The notes: generated by a model from the sequence alone, not told the origin. Counted from the stretch's first letter, positions 1 to 12,030 are shown. The stretch: 64,000 nt of DNA from Sweltsa coloradensis (GCA_024449915.1 JAMZAV010003234.1:33495-97494), one strand, 5' to 3'. Numbers and translations: made by a program.

Positions 1-3000
1 CCTATCTGCCATTTCTGCAAAAATGAATGTTGGGTCTAATAGTACTACCTTACATCAATATCTGCTATCTGCCACCGCCAACTAGTTACTTTTTTAAAAT
101 CAGTTTTATGCTCTCATGAACAAATTTGCTTTTTGGCAGATAGAAGGTATTGGTTCTTCAACATCCATATACATCATTCATAAAACAACAAACTCTCAAT
201 TCAGTACGTAATTTAATTTTGTAAGGTAACCGTTGCCCATCACTCGAGTTTGTTTGATGACACTGCACCAACTTACACTGGTGACTGGATGTCATCAAAT
301 GTCAACATAGTTCATTTAAAATGATTTGATTTTACTAAAATATGAACTTAATTAAGTAGCTGTTGCTATAGTAACTGGCACCTGCATAGTAAGGCATACT
401 ATAAAATAGCATAGAAGGTATGTTTTTAAACATGTTTAACCATGCATTTCAACTCCATTTGTTGCATTTGTCATGTACAAAAATATGCTTATTCCGTTGG
501 TTATTGAACTATTGTTCTTTTATATTACTACCTAGGTTATTGATTGATTGGATATTACTTAACGTCTCATATTTATGTACTTTGGCTAATCGAGGTTATT
601 ATTTGCACTAAGAAAATGTTGTCGAAGGCTGCTACACATAGGTTTGGTCATTTGTCCTGTTTGAAACTGTTAAGAACACTGCAGAGATGTGTCGTAGAAC
701 AGAACGTTTGGGATTTTGATTGAATAAAAAGTGAAAACAGGTGGTCTAATCTTGACCACACATCACAGATGTACACCAATCTGCTAAATGGATGGTTCAA
801 GGTGTTACCTTATTTAAATCAACAATGCAAATTCAGTTTTTTTTTGTTTAATTGGATTAAGGACGCGCCAACCGTTAGGTCATAATGTACCACTCTAACC
901 TAGGGGATATGGTGAGGAGGGGCCCATGCTGGTCAGAACTCAGAACCAGCCACGGGTAAGGGGAGAAAAGGGGGTTCTCACGTTGCGGTCGTCATTGTAT
1001 TCGTCATTGTTCGTGGTGTCATTGTCGTCATAATCGTCAAAGGGTCGTCAAGGGATGGGGGCAAGGTCCCTAACGACGATTGCCAGAGATCGCCTTTATT
1101 TATGGGGAGTAAAATACTACCCTTCACACTAGCTGCAGCTGATGTTTGCGAGGTGGACTTTTTCTTTTGACTCGCCTTTTACGATTAACAGAGCCATGCT
1201 CTGGGCCAAATTCAGGTAATGGAAATACTTATTGGGATTGGCATTAGACCTATGAGATGAGTATGACAAAAATAATGGTGATTATTAAGATACGTAAATA
1301 ATGGTTAGCTAAATCTTCAGTAACTGCTTAACATGAATATAATCTTATTTATTAGATTGTTACACAATTTACCCTGTAAATACCACTCTGTTTTTACCAC
1401 TCCTCCTTTCTCTTCCAAACTGTAAAAACGTATTTGGCCTATTCTAGAACAGGTGTCTGGAGCCGGGTGAATGCCATCCAAACGGATGTTTTTTTTTTTT
1501 TAAATACAGATACGGCTATCTTCATCTTCAAACTTCAAACAGTTCCAAACGGACAAATTAACAAATCTATAGGCCTAGGCACTTGAAATTCATTTGATTG
1601 AAGGTGATTGAAATGACGAGACAGACATTAGAATTTAGAACTGTTGTGGGCCTATTGTTTTTCAGATAAACAATTTCAATTACCCACAACTACATACCAG
1701 TACAAGTAGGACCTACGTGTAGTTATGCTATGTTTTCAGTCACTTTTATTAACTTCAAAAACAAAAACTGCAAAATTGGCACGGATAATGTTATGTAGTG
1801 TAATGTAATGTCACGTGCATATCACCTCTGATCAATAAATCAATTGGCCTGTGGTAGCGGGAGTAACAAAAAGTTACATTTTAAGTTTTAACTTTTTACC
1901 CAATCTTCAATGTATTTTGTAATTGTAAATGATTGTTTACCGAGTACTGTAATTTAAACCAGTACAGTAGCTGGGAATTACCAGCTAACTTTCATGGGCA
2001 GCCCTACAAATTTGTCAAGAATTGTATTTTAGTTCTTAATAGATTTTAATAGGCCTACCTACCGTACTTCTCTCATATGTAGCTAGTGCCTTAACGAAGT
2101 GACTCCGTCCTTTTTATTTTTTTTTTAAGTTTTTAACATGTACAACAAACATTATCATATTATAATGGTCCAAGGTTTACAAGATGGGCTTAGTTTTCCT
2201 TTTAAGTCAAATATTAATTAGTAATTAAACCTCAATCCACTCTCTTCTAGCAAGACTGTACCGTTAGGCCAGTAGTCCCCCTTTAATTCAATAGGCGATT
2301 TCGTTAAGTCTCTGCGCATGCACAAACTTCACAGGGGATTCTGGGTAAGCAAGCACAGCCATCTTGATGGTAAATGGGTCCATCGAGAAGGCTGTGGTTG
2401 CAAGACAGGCATGTGTCGCGTGACAACTGTTTACATTAGAAGTACGTTATGCCTCGATAAAAGTCAAGTCCCGAGAGGTTGTTTTTTAATTTAATTTTTT
2501 CTTATGTAATTTAGCTGGATACCTTAATAGGTAGGCGGGATAGACCTATTCTGTATCCTAGTGCACGCTGATGGTTTGCGAAATCGTCTATTCAAATTGC
2601 CCCTAAAAACACAAATTTGGATTTTATAAATGACCAAGTAAATTACTCAAAGCACCTGTAGCAACTTCAAAACCACAGTAGTTTGAATTTAAGAGGGTTT
2701 ATTGTAAATGTGATGTGACTGGTACCTAAGCTAAGTTACTCCGTCCGTTTTACACTTTTTAAATCCTAAAATATGCAATGTGGTCTTGCAAGTTGCAACC
2801 AATTTCAAAGGTAACGATAATGCATCGTAGGACTCCAAAAATCTTTTTTAAGATTAGATAAAACTAGTACATACTGTACTACTGTATTAATTAAATGATA
2901 TTGAATGTGTTATTTTATAGGTAGGGCCTACAACCTAGATATTATGTTTTGTAGAATTTTGTATTGTTATAAAGTAATAAAAATAGTTATTGTAGTAATA

Positions 3001-3049
3001 AAAAATGTCTACAATTTATACTGCCCTGTCTGTACTGTGTGTGTGTATA
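1..3049. other. No gene seen; AT-rich spacer with repeat fragments
   Basis: No convincing exon was found. Bases 541-600 match the tail of the SINE at 3322-3669 (GGATATTACTTAACGTCTCA). Bases 862-980 resemble 3176-3292: both have a 'cgcgtcaac/cgcgccaacc' start, 'accactctaacc', and a 'ggtaaggggag' end, so they are two copies of another dispersed repeat. The hexamer GGCCTA is very frequent from here to about 9.5 kb. Confidence 0.5.
862..980. repeat. Dispersed repeat, copy 1
   Basis: It shares ordered blocks with 3176-3292: a CGCG-rich start, a 'taatgtaccactctaacct' block, 'ggggaggaaa/ggtgaggagg' and a 'gggtaaggggag' end. It cannot be classified from two copies. Confidence 0.4.
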
Positions 3050-3766
3050 CTAGGAAAACGCCAAAGTCGTTGTTAGACGAGTGAGCAAACCATGTGTTGA
3101 GTACCTGGTAACATTAATATATTATAATTATTAATTGTAAATGAAAATGATAGGGATTTGAGTTTAGTTATTGTAAGGTCGCGTCAACACTTTAAGGCCT
3201 AATGCACCACTATAGCCTAATAGACTGGGGAGGAAATACCCATGCTAGCTAGATTCAGCCTTAGGTAAAGGGGAGGAAAGGGGATGTTCCTAGGTACTCA
3301 ACACATGGCTTGCTCACTCGTTGACTGGATATTGCTTAACGTCTCATATTAATGCACTTTGGCTGATGATGAGTGGTGATAGATGAGGATGAAGTATGAA
3401 CAGAAGGGAGGAGGGGAAACCCGGTACCAGCACGTAGCCTACTCCTTTTGAAAAGTATCAAGGGGACCAACGGCTTAACGTCCCATCCGAAAGGATGGTG
3501 TAACCTTGACAGTCAATATAGGTTCCTCCACTAACCCGGACTGCCGAGCAGACGTCGAGGAAAACGAAGCCGTTACACTCTCTCGAACCCTCCATCTGCT
3601 CTAACCAGCGTTATACGTAAGTTTCAGGGCAGAGCAGTCAACCACTCTACCCCAGACCACGCACGAGTTTGCTTAACTTCGGTTTTCTAGTGGGAACCGG
3701 TTAAACTACCTCGGCTAAACCGCTGGCTTGCTCACTCGTCTAACAACGACTTTGGCATTTTCCTAG
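3050..3766. mobile_element. DNA element with 42-bp terminal inverted repeats
   Basis: The left end CTAGGAAAACGCCAAAGTCG and the inverted right end ending CATTTTCCTAG match over about 42 bp with two mismatches, including GTTGTTAGACGAGTGAGC. The dinucleotide TA flanks both ends (3048-3049 and 3767-3768), which fits a TA target duplication. The interior codes for nothing; it holds a second copy of the 862-980 repeat and a tRNA-derived SINE. The CTAGGAAAACGC start is shared with elements at 24266 and 24661, so this belongs to the same broad family, but here both ends are full inverted repeats. Confidence 0.75.
3322..3669 (-). mobile_element. tRNA-derived SINE, copy 1
   Basis: Read on the minus strand, the head has a tRNA A box (GGGGTAGAGTGGTTGACTGC, around 3632-3651) and a B box (GGGTTCGAGAGAG, around 3578-3590). 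These are the internal RNA polymerase III promoter spaced as in a tRNA. The body runs to a tail with GATATTGCTTAACGTCTCAT in plus orientation. A second copy lies at 62856-63165, and tail fragments occur near 544 and 49970. It is nested in the inverted-repeat element at 3050-3766. Confidence 0.65.
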
Positions 3767-6700
3767 TATGGTTTCAGAGCGCGTCAACCGATCGTGTTGT
3801 CGTAGTCACCGTCTTCGTACTGAAAAGAGGCTTTGTCCTAGTTGGCTTTAGTGTATGACATTTGAGACAACAAAAACAAAACACGTGGTGATGACCACCG
3901 ATTTGATGATTTTTTTATCCGTCACCAAAATCATAATTGTTTTTTCACATTTTATTTTATAACCATGGCTGTGGCCTTCTACACATATGGCAAATTTAAA
4001 CAATTGCTTTCAAAGGTTAAAAAAATTCACATTTTTATTTCTTCTTTTATTCTAGTTTGAATCACAACTGATTTTGCTCATTTTGTTAGCAGTTTTAAGT
4101 AGGCCTACACTGGTCACGGATGTCTGTTTTAAATTTCAGCTCAATCTATTTGGCCGTTCGACCGTTTGGCATCAAACAAACATTTTACAGACATTGTCAT
4201 AACGAAGACCCGATCGAGTTGCGTTATAGACTACGTTTGCTGCGCTCAATCGTCTAACTAGCTCCAACAAGAGAATGCAGATGCTTTGTAGTGATTAGGG
4301 TAGTATGAATGCCCAGTAAAAGGAATGTTGCCTTTGTGTATAAAAGAGAAATATATTTTACCAACACAAGCAAAAATTATCTGTACGGTACTAGATCACA
4401 GAGTTCCTCTGTGTCCTGAGCAAGTGTGAATACTGAATTGAGTTGACAAAGTTGTTAGGTATGTTGGGAAAATAATTTCGAGCTATCTGCATTTAGGGGA
4501 AATAGGGGGTGGGGGACATCTGCAATAGGCTGCAGGAGGAGCTTTATAGGGGTAGGGGGGATAATTCATGGAAGTTCCAGCGGAAAGTAATAAGAACGGA
4601 TCTGGGTCGGTATGGTTTCTTGGAAACTGGAAAGGACTGTTAGGGAGTGGAATGACTTGTCTGGGGATGTTGTAGCTAACTAGTTGGTTTTTGAGGGAAT
4701 TTAGATCATATTTAGGGGAGGGCAGTAGTTAGGTCTGGGGGGAGTGAGTGGTTGCCACCGGGCGGATGGGCCTATTTGTAACCGTTGGGAATTGTTATGT
4801 TCTTTTGTTGGAACCACTATATACTGTAGTTCCTTCTCAAATTTAGTTGTAGGTACTAGGCCTACTGTAACTTTAAAATTTTAAACACTTCCATCTTAAT
4901 TTCTTCCTATAGATATTTATATAATATAACTGTAGAGGTACAAGAAAATAGCATTTTGTGAATAGATGCTACAAAGTGATATTTAGTACTTTTTCACTTA
5001 AAACTAAGATTTTCCAGACATTTTTATTTTTCATAGCAGGGCCTATCTATAATTTGTTTTTACGTTTTACACATTTTTATTCAGTTGATATTAATTTAAC
5101 CTTTATGACCAAATCTCTAAAATGAAACAAATTCATAAAAAAGGTTTTGAAGGTAAGCCAAAAAGTAGAAGCTTCAAAATGCTATAAAATGACACTTAAA
5201 AAATGCTATGTACACGTAGGTACCTCTAAAAGGAACCACAATCCGCGACAGAAAGGTACATCAATGCAATCTAACAGATAAAGGGGTCCGTTTCTCATTT
5301 GCATTTATTTTAGTTACCAGCGCGATCACGCTTCATGTGTTTTCTATTTTATTTTCCAGTTAATACAATAGGCCTGTACTGTAGTTGTGTTGGATGGATA
5401 GGAGTTCTATTGGATTAGTACTTTGTATGGTAAATTCACTTAATTGAAGATGTACTTTTATGGAAATGAATATGTACTTTATTGAACATAATTAATAATT
5501 TTCAATAAACACAATTTGATTTAGATTTTGATTTCCTATAGTTTTGGTCAATCTTCATCAATATTTAATACATATGTATACATTGTTGTAGGCTATGATT
5601 TGATTTGATCGGATATGAAGAAATGCACAGGGTCAAAACTAAATATTTCCACTGTCTCATCAGAGAAGACATGGCGGAACTTTCCTAGGCTACTGTAACA
5701 ATGTTGGTTTATTTATATTTTATAGTAATTTTCCTTGAAGGTTGTTTCAATGAAAAGAGGAAAATAAAGTAAGCTAATGTAAAGCTTGTATACCTACCCA
5801 ACTACCGGTACCTATACGTCACAGTTGTTTTTCAACAATATTTCAGATTTCTTATTATTATTGTATAGGCTACACTGACTCCCACTCAGAGGAAAATATT
5901 GTTTTGGGCAAGCTAAGCTATTGTAAAGCAAGAATGATATTTATTACTCGGGAAGGCCTATATTTAAAACATCAAGTTACGGCCATTACGAGAAGCCATC
6001 AATAGTGTTCATAGCACACCGTTTAGTTTTAGTAATCAGATAGGGGGTGCGGCCACACGGCTGTAGATCGTCGTCCAGTCCTGAACATTATTCATCCGGT
6101 AGTAAGCTGGGCAAATACAACGAAAAATAATTTGGCCTCTCAGTAATAAACTAATAATATGTAGGCTAGGTAACCGATATGTCTACAGACCAAGAATAAT
6201 ATAGGCCTAGCACAAATATTTTATTAAATTTCCATGAGCATACGAATTTTCCCCTTCAATTCTGTCAATGCAGTGACCTCACATCAGTGCATTTTACACA
6301 TCGATCTTTGAAAGATGAGCAGGACCACAGGTGAATCCCATTATTGTGTGCACGACTTGTCTTGTTGGCGCCATCCACATTTTATGTTATTTGAAGGTTT
6401 AACGTAGGTACCGTATTTTATTGAAGAATGCTCAAAGTTGCATTGTCCCCTATTTGGCTTTCCAAATTGTTCAAAGATGGGTTCAAATGGGCCTCTGTTA
6501 GTTTTTTTGTAGGCCTATTCATAATCAATGAAGGAATTGAGCTACGGTAGGCCTACTTTTACGTTTGCAAGAAAAGAAATAAAAGCCTTTTTAATAAATA
6601 ACAAGCCATCCCAAAAAAACTCTACTGAAAACAAATTTTTAAAATCATAACCTATGCTTATGCAATTCACGGCTTAAATAATTTCCGTGTGATTTAGGGC

Positions 6701-7771
6701 TATAACGTTCAAGCAACAAAATTAAGCGATCGCCACACTTCTCGAGGTCAAAAAACAGACCCAATAGTACGTATATATTTTTTAAATTGACATCTAGATC
6801 TTATTCCTAGCAGGGCCTTGGGCCTAGATTCAGTTAGTTATAAAAACTGGCTTACAAAGGCGACTGTGGACCAGACAATTTAGGTATGCGTGCAAGCCTA
6901 TTCATTATTTATAGGGCCTTCGATCTGACTGACACAACAAATTAGGCTAGTTATTGTTATTAATTACCAGGTTGATTGGACAATATCTATATCATATAAA
7001 AATTTGAACTGGGTCTTGGTGAAACCCTTTCAGAACAACTTTCAGGATAGGAAGGAAACCTACATGGGATCCCAGTTTAGCAACAGAAGCGGAAACAGAA
7101 AAGCATACGCCTACAGGCTACTAGTAGACCTACCTAGCCTAGCCCTATGACAAAATGGACTAAAATGTCATAAGGGGTAGGCCTGCCATATAACATATGG
7201 ACATGGATAATGTAGGCCTAAGCATAGATAGACCTAGCGGTAATAACAAATGGGTCTATGTAGGTCTAGCAGAATCAGTTCTAGGTATAGGGCCTATGTG
7301 GTGGGACTGATAAACCAATACACAATTGGCTGTCACGGGAGAAAGAGAAAACTTTGCAATGTAATGCACAAAAAAGCGTGTCGTTAGGCCACGCCCCTAA
7401 TATCCAGATCACAAAAATGGTAAGTTCACAAAGTTGTTAAATCTGCCATATTAGGACCTAACCTTCCAATTCTAGATAAAACCCCAAAGCAATCAGAATA
7501 AATTCAAGGCCTGATAAAAATGTTATGCTATTCCATCAGCCAGCTGACCAATATTTTCAAGCAGTAGGCCCTATGTTCCTATTTCATGGACTAAAATCAC
7601 CCTGGTTAACATCAAATGTTTAGTTGGTAGGTAAGCTCAAGTTATAAAAAATATCTAGACCTACATGTTTGATTGAACCAGTTTACAAAAAAAATAACTT
7701 TAAAGGAACTTTCTTTTACAGGTAGGCCTAGGCCTATGCCTACATAGGATAGGCCTATCCAAAAAGGCTGA
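3767..7771. other. No gene seen; spacer
   Basis: No exon with convincing codon structure or splice sites on either strand. Bases 3905-4260 end in 'ctacgtttgctgcgctcaat' and look like a diverged relative of the element at 24266. The rest is AT-rich with many GGCCTA motifs. Confidence 0.4.
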
Positions 7772-8061
7772 GGCTATTCGACCGTAGCTACGGGAAAATT
7801 ACGTTTCTCAATTCGTCCGTAGCATGAACGAACATCGGCGGAAATCACCGAAGGTACTCGAACTGTGGGTACGGAAAAATTAGGCCTGCTAATTTAACCG
7901 TAGGAACGGGAAGTAAATTACGTTAATTCAATAATAACCACTCTGAAAATATACGAATTATGTTATAATTAATAAAGATTGAACACAAACACTACCATTT
8001 CACTGTTGCCGGCGCGCCATGTTTATTATGACATTTACTTAGTAGGCCTACCAACCTTTTC

Positions 8062-8181
8062 AATAAAATACTCTACTTACCAAACCTTTAACGTTGCTAT
8101 TTTAAATCTTAACTCGTTTTTAATAAAATACTCTACTTACCAAACCTTTAACGTTGCTATTTTAAATCTAAACTCGTTTTT
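8062..8181 (+). repeat. Two tandem 60-bp units
   Basis: The unit starting AATAAAATACTCTACTTACC occurs at 8062-8121 and again at 8122-8181 with about one difference. It lies inside the inverted-repeat element at 7772-8558. Because 60 is a multiple of three, a short open frame runs through both units, but nothing else supports coding. Confidence 0.85.
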
Positions 8182-8351
8182 AACGGAAAGGATTTCGGGT
8201 CCGCTCTTATCGATTGTATCCTAGAACTAGCGCGGCGCAGCACTTTTTAAACGCTTTTATCATCTAGAATTGTGTTTGCGACGGGGACGAATGAAGTGAA
8301 ATCATTTGTAGAAAAAACATGGACCCAAAAAGAATGGTAAAAAAAACGACC

Positions 8352-8417
8352 AAACGAAAATTTGAACCGCCGACCTCTCGCATAGAATTCGGACGCGCTA
8401 CCACTCTGCCACAATGC
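8352..8417 (-). tRNA. tRNA-like relic (probable pseudogene or SINE head)
   Basis: On the minus strand, TGGCAGAGTGGTAGCGC matches a tRNA A box and GGTTCAAATTT resembles a B box, spaced about as in a tRNA. The T-stem (GGCGG against TTTCG) and the anticodon arm pair poorly, so a functional tRNA is unlikely. It sits inside the mobile element at 7772-8558, so the relic probably moves with it. Confidence 0.45.
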
Positions 8418-8558
8418 ACTGTGAAATTTGAAGCTATTGGCCTAGTTACGTGGTATCCCGCGGACGATTCGGATACCTTCGATTATTTCCGCTGATCTTC
8501 GTTCATGCTACGGACGAATTGAGAATCGTAATTTTCCCGTAGCTACGGTTAAATAGCC

Positions 8559-9508
8559 ACTTCATCCAAAAAAAGGTAGGCCTAGGCCCCTAAAAGTTCC
8601 TTCAAATCAAAAGAAACTTCCTCAAGTATGATTCACTCCTAGATACGTCTGATTCCCGGGCTATTGTGCCCCGTAATCCTTTTTGTTGCCAAGGCACTAC
8701 CATTAAAGTGCGTTTACTGTTCGACATTTAACGCGACGCGGTAGTCGTGGCAGCCAATAAGATTGCTTGTTTGCAGTGGTTGCCGTGACAATGCCAGCCG
8801 ACTTCAACTATGTCCAACTTTTCTCGCGCGGTAAGCGCAATTTGTTGTTTGTTGTTGGTTTGTTAACAAACCTTGACAAGAAGTGGCAATGTAAACAACC
8901 TAGGCCTAATCTGATTCTGACTTTTTACTGGTGCACCTTTAATATTAGGCTATCTAGAAGATGTCGTTAGAAGCAACTCTGATAAAAAATGGCGAAGAAA
9001 GAAGTGTTCGGTGGAACCTGAGCCACATCTTGTACAAAGATAGAAATTGATACAGGCTCCCTAGAGGCTAACCTAGGCCTACATGGCATTCATTATTCCA
9101 TCCTTGCTACATTAACCTTAAAATCACGGCATCGACGCATCGCACAGTTCTGGTTCGGTTGATTTGTTGGCCTGTTGGTGGGTGATGTCTTTCTTCGAAC
9201 TATTTTTTAATCAACCACCATGAAAGTGTGCAGCGAAAAAAATCAAACTATTGACGCGACACGCCATAGTAAACACATCCTCCCACTCAACACATCTACC
9301 ATGATGTGTGAAACGCCGAACAACAAAAGCACCTTTATGCCCTAGGCCTACTATTCAATTATGCCACGACAAAATAATAATCCAACTAGGCTAGTTTCTA
9401 TGCGTAACACTAGGCCTAATGTCAATATAAATTATTACCAGTAAAAATTGTTTTCACTCACATTGAAATTGAATCGCTTAATTAATGTACATTGTTCAAA
9501 ACAGCTGC
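8559..9508. other. Spacer with a CpG-richer, promoter-like patch
   Basis: Bases 8690-8840 are richer in CG than the surroundings and contain CCAAT (8755-8759). A short open stretch starting ATGCCAGCCGAC (8791) ends at a good donor, CGCGCG|GTAAGC (8830-8831), which could be the first exon of an unseen plus-strand gene. I found no second exon. Confidence 0.25.
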
Positions 9509-10276
9509 TTAAACTCCTTTCCGCCACTTTTCAGCTGTAGTGAACTCAGTCATGGGTTTTCCACTCATTCCACAAGTACCTATACCCACACGCCCATTAA
9601 TGTTGTCAGGAGATGCAAAAATACTTTTTTTGAAATTTGTCTTCTTCTTTGTGTTAAACTGCAACCACTTGTTCTTTTCCCCTTCACGTTCTTCCTCAAT
9701 TTGCTTATAACGTTGCAGTTTCTTCTGTTTCTTCTTTTTCTGGTACTCGCGTTGTTTCAAATGCAACATTTTCTTTGATTTTCCATCAATCGGGTCATCA
9801 AGAGCTCGCTTCGACCCACTCTTCAATTCACGAAGTAATGAGATCGAGATTGTTTCGCTGTTTTTGTAATTGTCAAACGTAACTGTTGCGTCCTCTCCAT
9901 CCTCCGATATCTCGTCAATTGTGGCTTCATAATATAATGTATCTTTACTCCATATAGCCAGACATCTATCCCCAACATTCCAATCTTTCTTTACAGGTTC
10001 TTCCTCTTCAATAATAACTGGTTGCTGTAGTTCAGGATCAAGAAGTTGGGAGGTAACATCCTGTGAGCTACTGGAGCCAATTGGTTTAAACGAACCAGAG
10101 GATTTTGTTTCGATTGTTTGAGTCTTTATCAAGTCAAATGTTAGTTCAATAACTTCTTCTAAATCAATTTTTAACTTTGTAAGTTCTTCATTGTCACTGT
10201 CTGTAGTAAGGGCAGCTTCAACCTGCTGCAACTGAAGCTTGTAATTTTGCAGATTACCTTGCAAGTCCTCAGCCAT
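9509..10276 (-). CDS. SMNDC1: Survival motor neuron domain-containing protein 1 (SPF30)
   Basis: A 255-residue protein, similar to the human length of about 238. In this family SPF30 is a nuclear spliceosome factor whose Tudor domain binds dimethylarginine tails of Sm proteins and which helps recruit the U4/U6.U5 tri-snRNP. Residues 1-50 form the conserved N-terminal helix (MAEDL, LQLQQVEAAL, EEVIEL). Residues about 99-150 are the Tudor domain, with VGDRCLAIWS and YYEATI supplying the aromatic cage. Residues 165-210 are a lysine-rich helical stretch and 218-243 hold the conserved SIFASP and GVGTCG-like C-terminal block. The start at MAEDL matches the family; an upstream in-frame ATG at 10288 is less likely because TTACAG two bases before MAEDL looks like a splice acceptor. 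The frame is intact and uninterrupted, whereas vertebrate orthologues have several introns. Residues 70-98 form an acidic linker longer than in vertebrates. Confidence 0.93.
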   Translation of the reverse strand: MAEDLQGNLQNYKLQLQQVEAALTTDSDNEELTKLKIDLEEVIELTFDLIKTQTIETKSSGSFKPIGSSSSQDVTSQLLDPELQQPVIIEEEEPVKKDWNVGDRCLAIWSKDTLYYEATIDEISEDGEDATVTFDNYKNSETISISLLRELKSGSKRALDDPIDGKSKKMLHLKQREYQKKKKQKKLQRYKQIEEEREGEKNKWLQFNTKKKTNFKKSIFASPDNINGRVGIGTCGMSGKPMTEFTTAEKWRKGV

Positions 10277-10640
10277 GGCTGTAAGCACTATTTCCCAAGG
10301 AATAGATGTGCAAGAAGGTATATGACTAAAATATTGTTTAAACTCACCAATTAATTATATTAAATATCGCTAATTAAAGTAAAATTTCAGAGAAAATTAG
10401 AGAAACATAACCTTGACATATCTTTTTTCTCAGCGTCCATCTTGAAATATGCACAGCCCTTTAAAAATGTTTGTGTACATTCATAAGGGCAGAACAGTTG
10501 AGATGGCTGCGATATCGAAAATAATATCAAGGCGCTATTTTTTAAACGAGAAATCTGTTGCATTTTGATGTGCAGGTGGAATAAGGAAAGAATTCGGGAC
10601 GTCACTGATGGGAATGACACAAAAATATAAATAATTACTT
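10277..10640 (-). promoter_or_regulatory. Probable 5' leader and promoter region of SMNDC1
   Basis: Upstream of the SMNDC1 start, a TTACAG acceptor-like site (10279-10284) suggests an intron in the 5' UTR. Further up, 10430-10620 is less AT-rich and contains GTGACGTCCC on the minus strand and AGATGGCTGC on the plus strand, motifs common near animal core promoters. This is inference from position and motifs only; no TATA box stands out. Confidence 0.3.
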
Positions 10641-11448
10641 AGTCGTAAAATATTGGCATTGGCCTATTATAATAATTCTACTCGCTACTTTCAACGAGGA
10701 ATTAATTTTGAAAAAGACAACAAATCAGTGGCATTTCATTTCAGAAGGTACAAGAAAACTTGATAACGTAATTTTGAACATGATTTTACTTTGAAATAAT
10801 TATATCCACTGGGTTATTTAATCGGTTTCAGAAAAGGTATACAGGCGCAAACGTGTATACCAAGCTTATTATACCTCACTTATACCAATTCTACGTCATT
10901 TTTTGATAATTTACCACCACGTTTCTACAAGTTTTCTTCACTACTAAAGCAACACCATAGAAGAAGATGGATGAGTGGACCAAAAACGCTTATCCATCAT
11001 CGTGATTCGTAACGAAGTGACCTATTAGAATAATTATAAAATCGCATCTTGAAAATTTTAGGGTCATAAAGACACAAAATTTATCAGGAAGCAAAGCTCC
11101 TCTTTATATGCATCACTTTTCTGTCCGTCAGTCAGTCTGTGCTGTGCCTTTGTCACGTCTCACGATAAAAACCGAACATGACATTCGATTGAAATGTGGT
11201 TTTGTTGTGATTGTGCTTCTACATATTAAGCCATGATACAAGTTGTTTTGGTGGCATTGGGTTCGAGAGCGGGATTATATGGCCCGGCACCCTCCACCAA
11301 CAAGGACATTTTGAACGATAGAATAAACCTTGTACTATATTACTGTTTATCCTTCTTTTAAAGTCTGTTGATGATGTGGATTCGCTCCTTAATTTGTGTT
11401 CTCCTGCAACCTTGCATGTTACCATTGCACCATCATGCATGATATTTA
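10641..11448. other. No gene seen
   Basis: Spacer. Bases 11120-11180 (CACGTCTCACGATAAAAACC) resemble stretches at 15530, 33215 and 45840 that share a 'cgcgagacgtgata' motif, so they are fragments of one dispersed repeat. Confidence 0.4.
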
Positions 11449-11600
11449 CTTATTTATTTATTTATTTAATTTAAAAAAACTGATTACAAAGGAGGACAAC
11501 AAAATTAATCTAATTACATAAATGCAGACACAACAATGAACTAAAAATAGAAAAATTCGAAATAGTAATAGAACAACAAAAATGTATGTTACTTTTTTTA
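11449..11600 (-). mobile_element. Retroposon 3' end with (AAAT)n tail
   Basis: Read on the minus strand this is CATTGTTGTGTCTGCATTTA, then a GTCCTCCTTTGTAATC block, then a tail of TAAATAAATA repeats. The same 3' end occurs on the plus strand at 16040-16283. A shared 3' end followed by a simple tail is typical of LINEs and their SINE partners; no reverse transcriptase is present. Confidence 0.55.
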
Positions 11601-11610
11601 GAGTACGGTA

Positions 11611-12030
11611 CCCACACATAACAAAAACTTGTAAAAATACAGCCAAACCTTACACACTCAAAAGAAATGAGATCTAAAAAAAGGGCTAAGCTCATCTACC
11701 CTCTGACATTTGCGCATTCTTAATTCATAAACGTACAGTGTCCCTTAACAACATCTTAGAAAAGCTTGGCAAAGTAGAATTTGCAACTACTATTAATTTA
11801 AACATAATAGTTCATCAAAATTCTTTTTTCCTAAATAATTTAAACGTAATGGAGATGCAAATTCTATTTTGTCAAGCTTTTCTAGGATGTTGTTACGGGA
11901 CACTGTACGTTTATGAATTAAGAATGCGCAAATGTGGAAGGGTAGATGAGCTTAGCCCTTTTTTTAGATCTCATTTCTTTTGAGTGTGTAAGGTTTGGCT
12001 GTATTTTTACAAGTTTTTGTTATGTGTGGG
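11611..12030. repeat. 420-bp near-perfect palindrome, copy H1
   Basis: The left arm starts CCCACACATAACAAAAACTT and the right arm ends with its inverse. Arms of about 170 bp flank a divergent centre of about 60-80 bp. It includes CATAAACGTACAGTGTCCC and AAAAGCTTGGCAAA in both orientations. Two further copies lie at 17234-17647 and 22992-23406, each at the outer end of a Helitron-like copy. Transcribed, it would fold into one long hairpin. Confidence 0.8.

Larger units (their letters stand above)
7772..8558. mobile_element. 787-bp non-autonomous element with ~85-bp inverted repeats
   Basis: Bases 7772-7856 and 8474-8558 are inverted copies: GGCTATTCGACCGTAGCTAC at the left faces GTAGCTACGGTTAAATAGCC at the right, and the match continues through 'cgtccgtagcatgaacgaa'. 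The interior has no transposase. It contains a 60-bp tandem duplication and a tRNA-like relic. I could not find a target-site duplication, so the superfamily is unknown. Confidence 0.7.

Noticed and set aside
8791..8830. First exon starting MPADFNYVQLFSR
   Set aside because: Start, CCAAT box and donor are suggestive, but no downstream exon was found; kept only as a note in the spacer entry.
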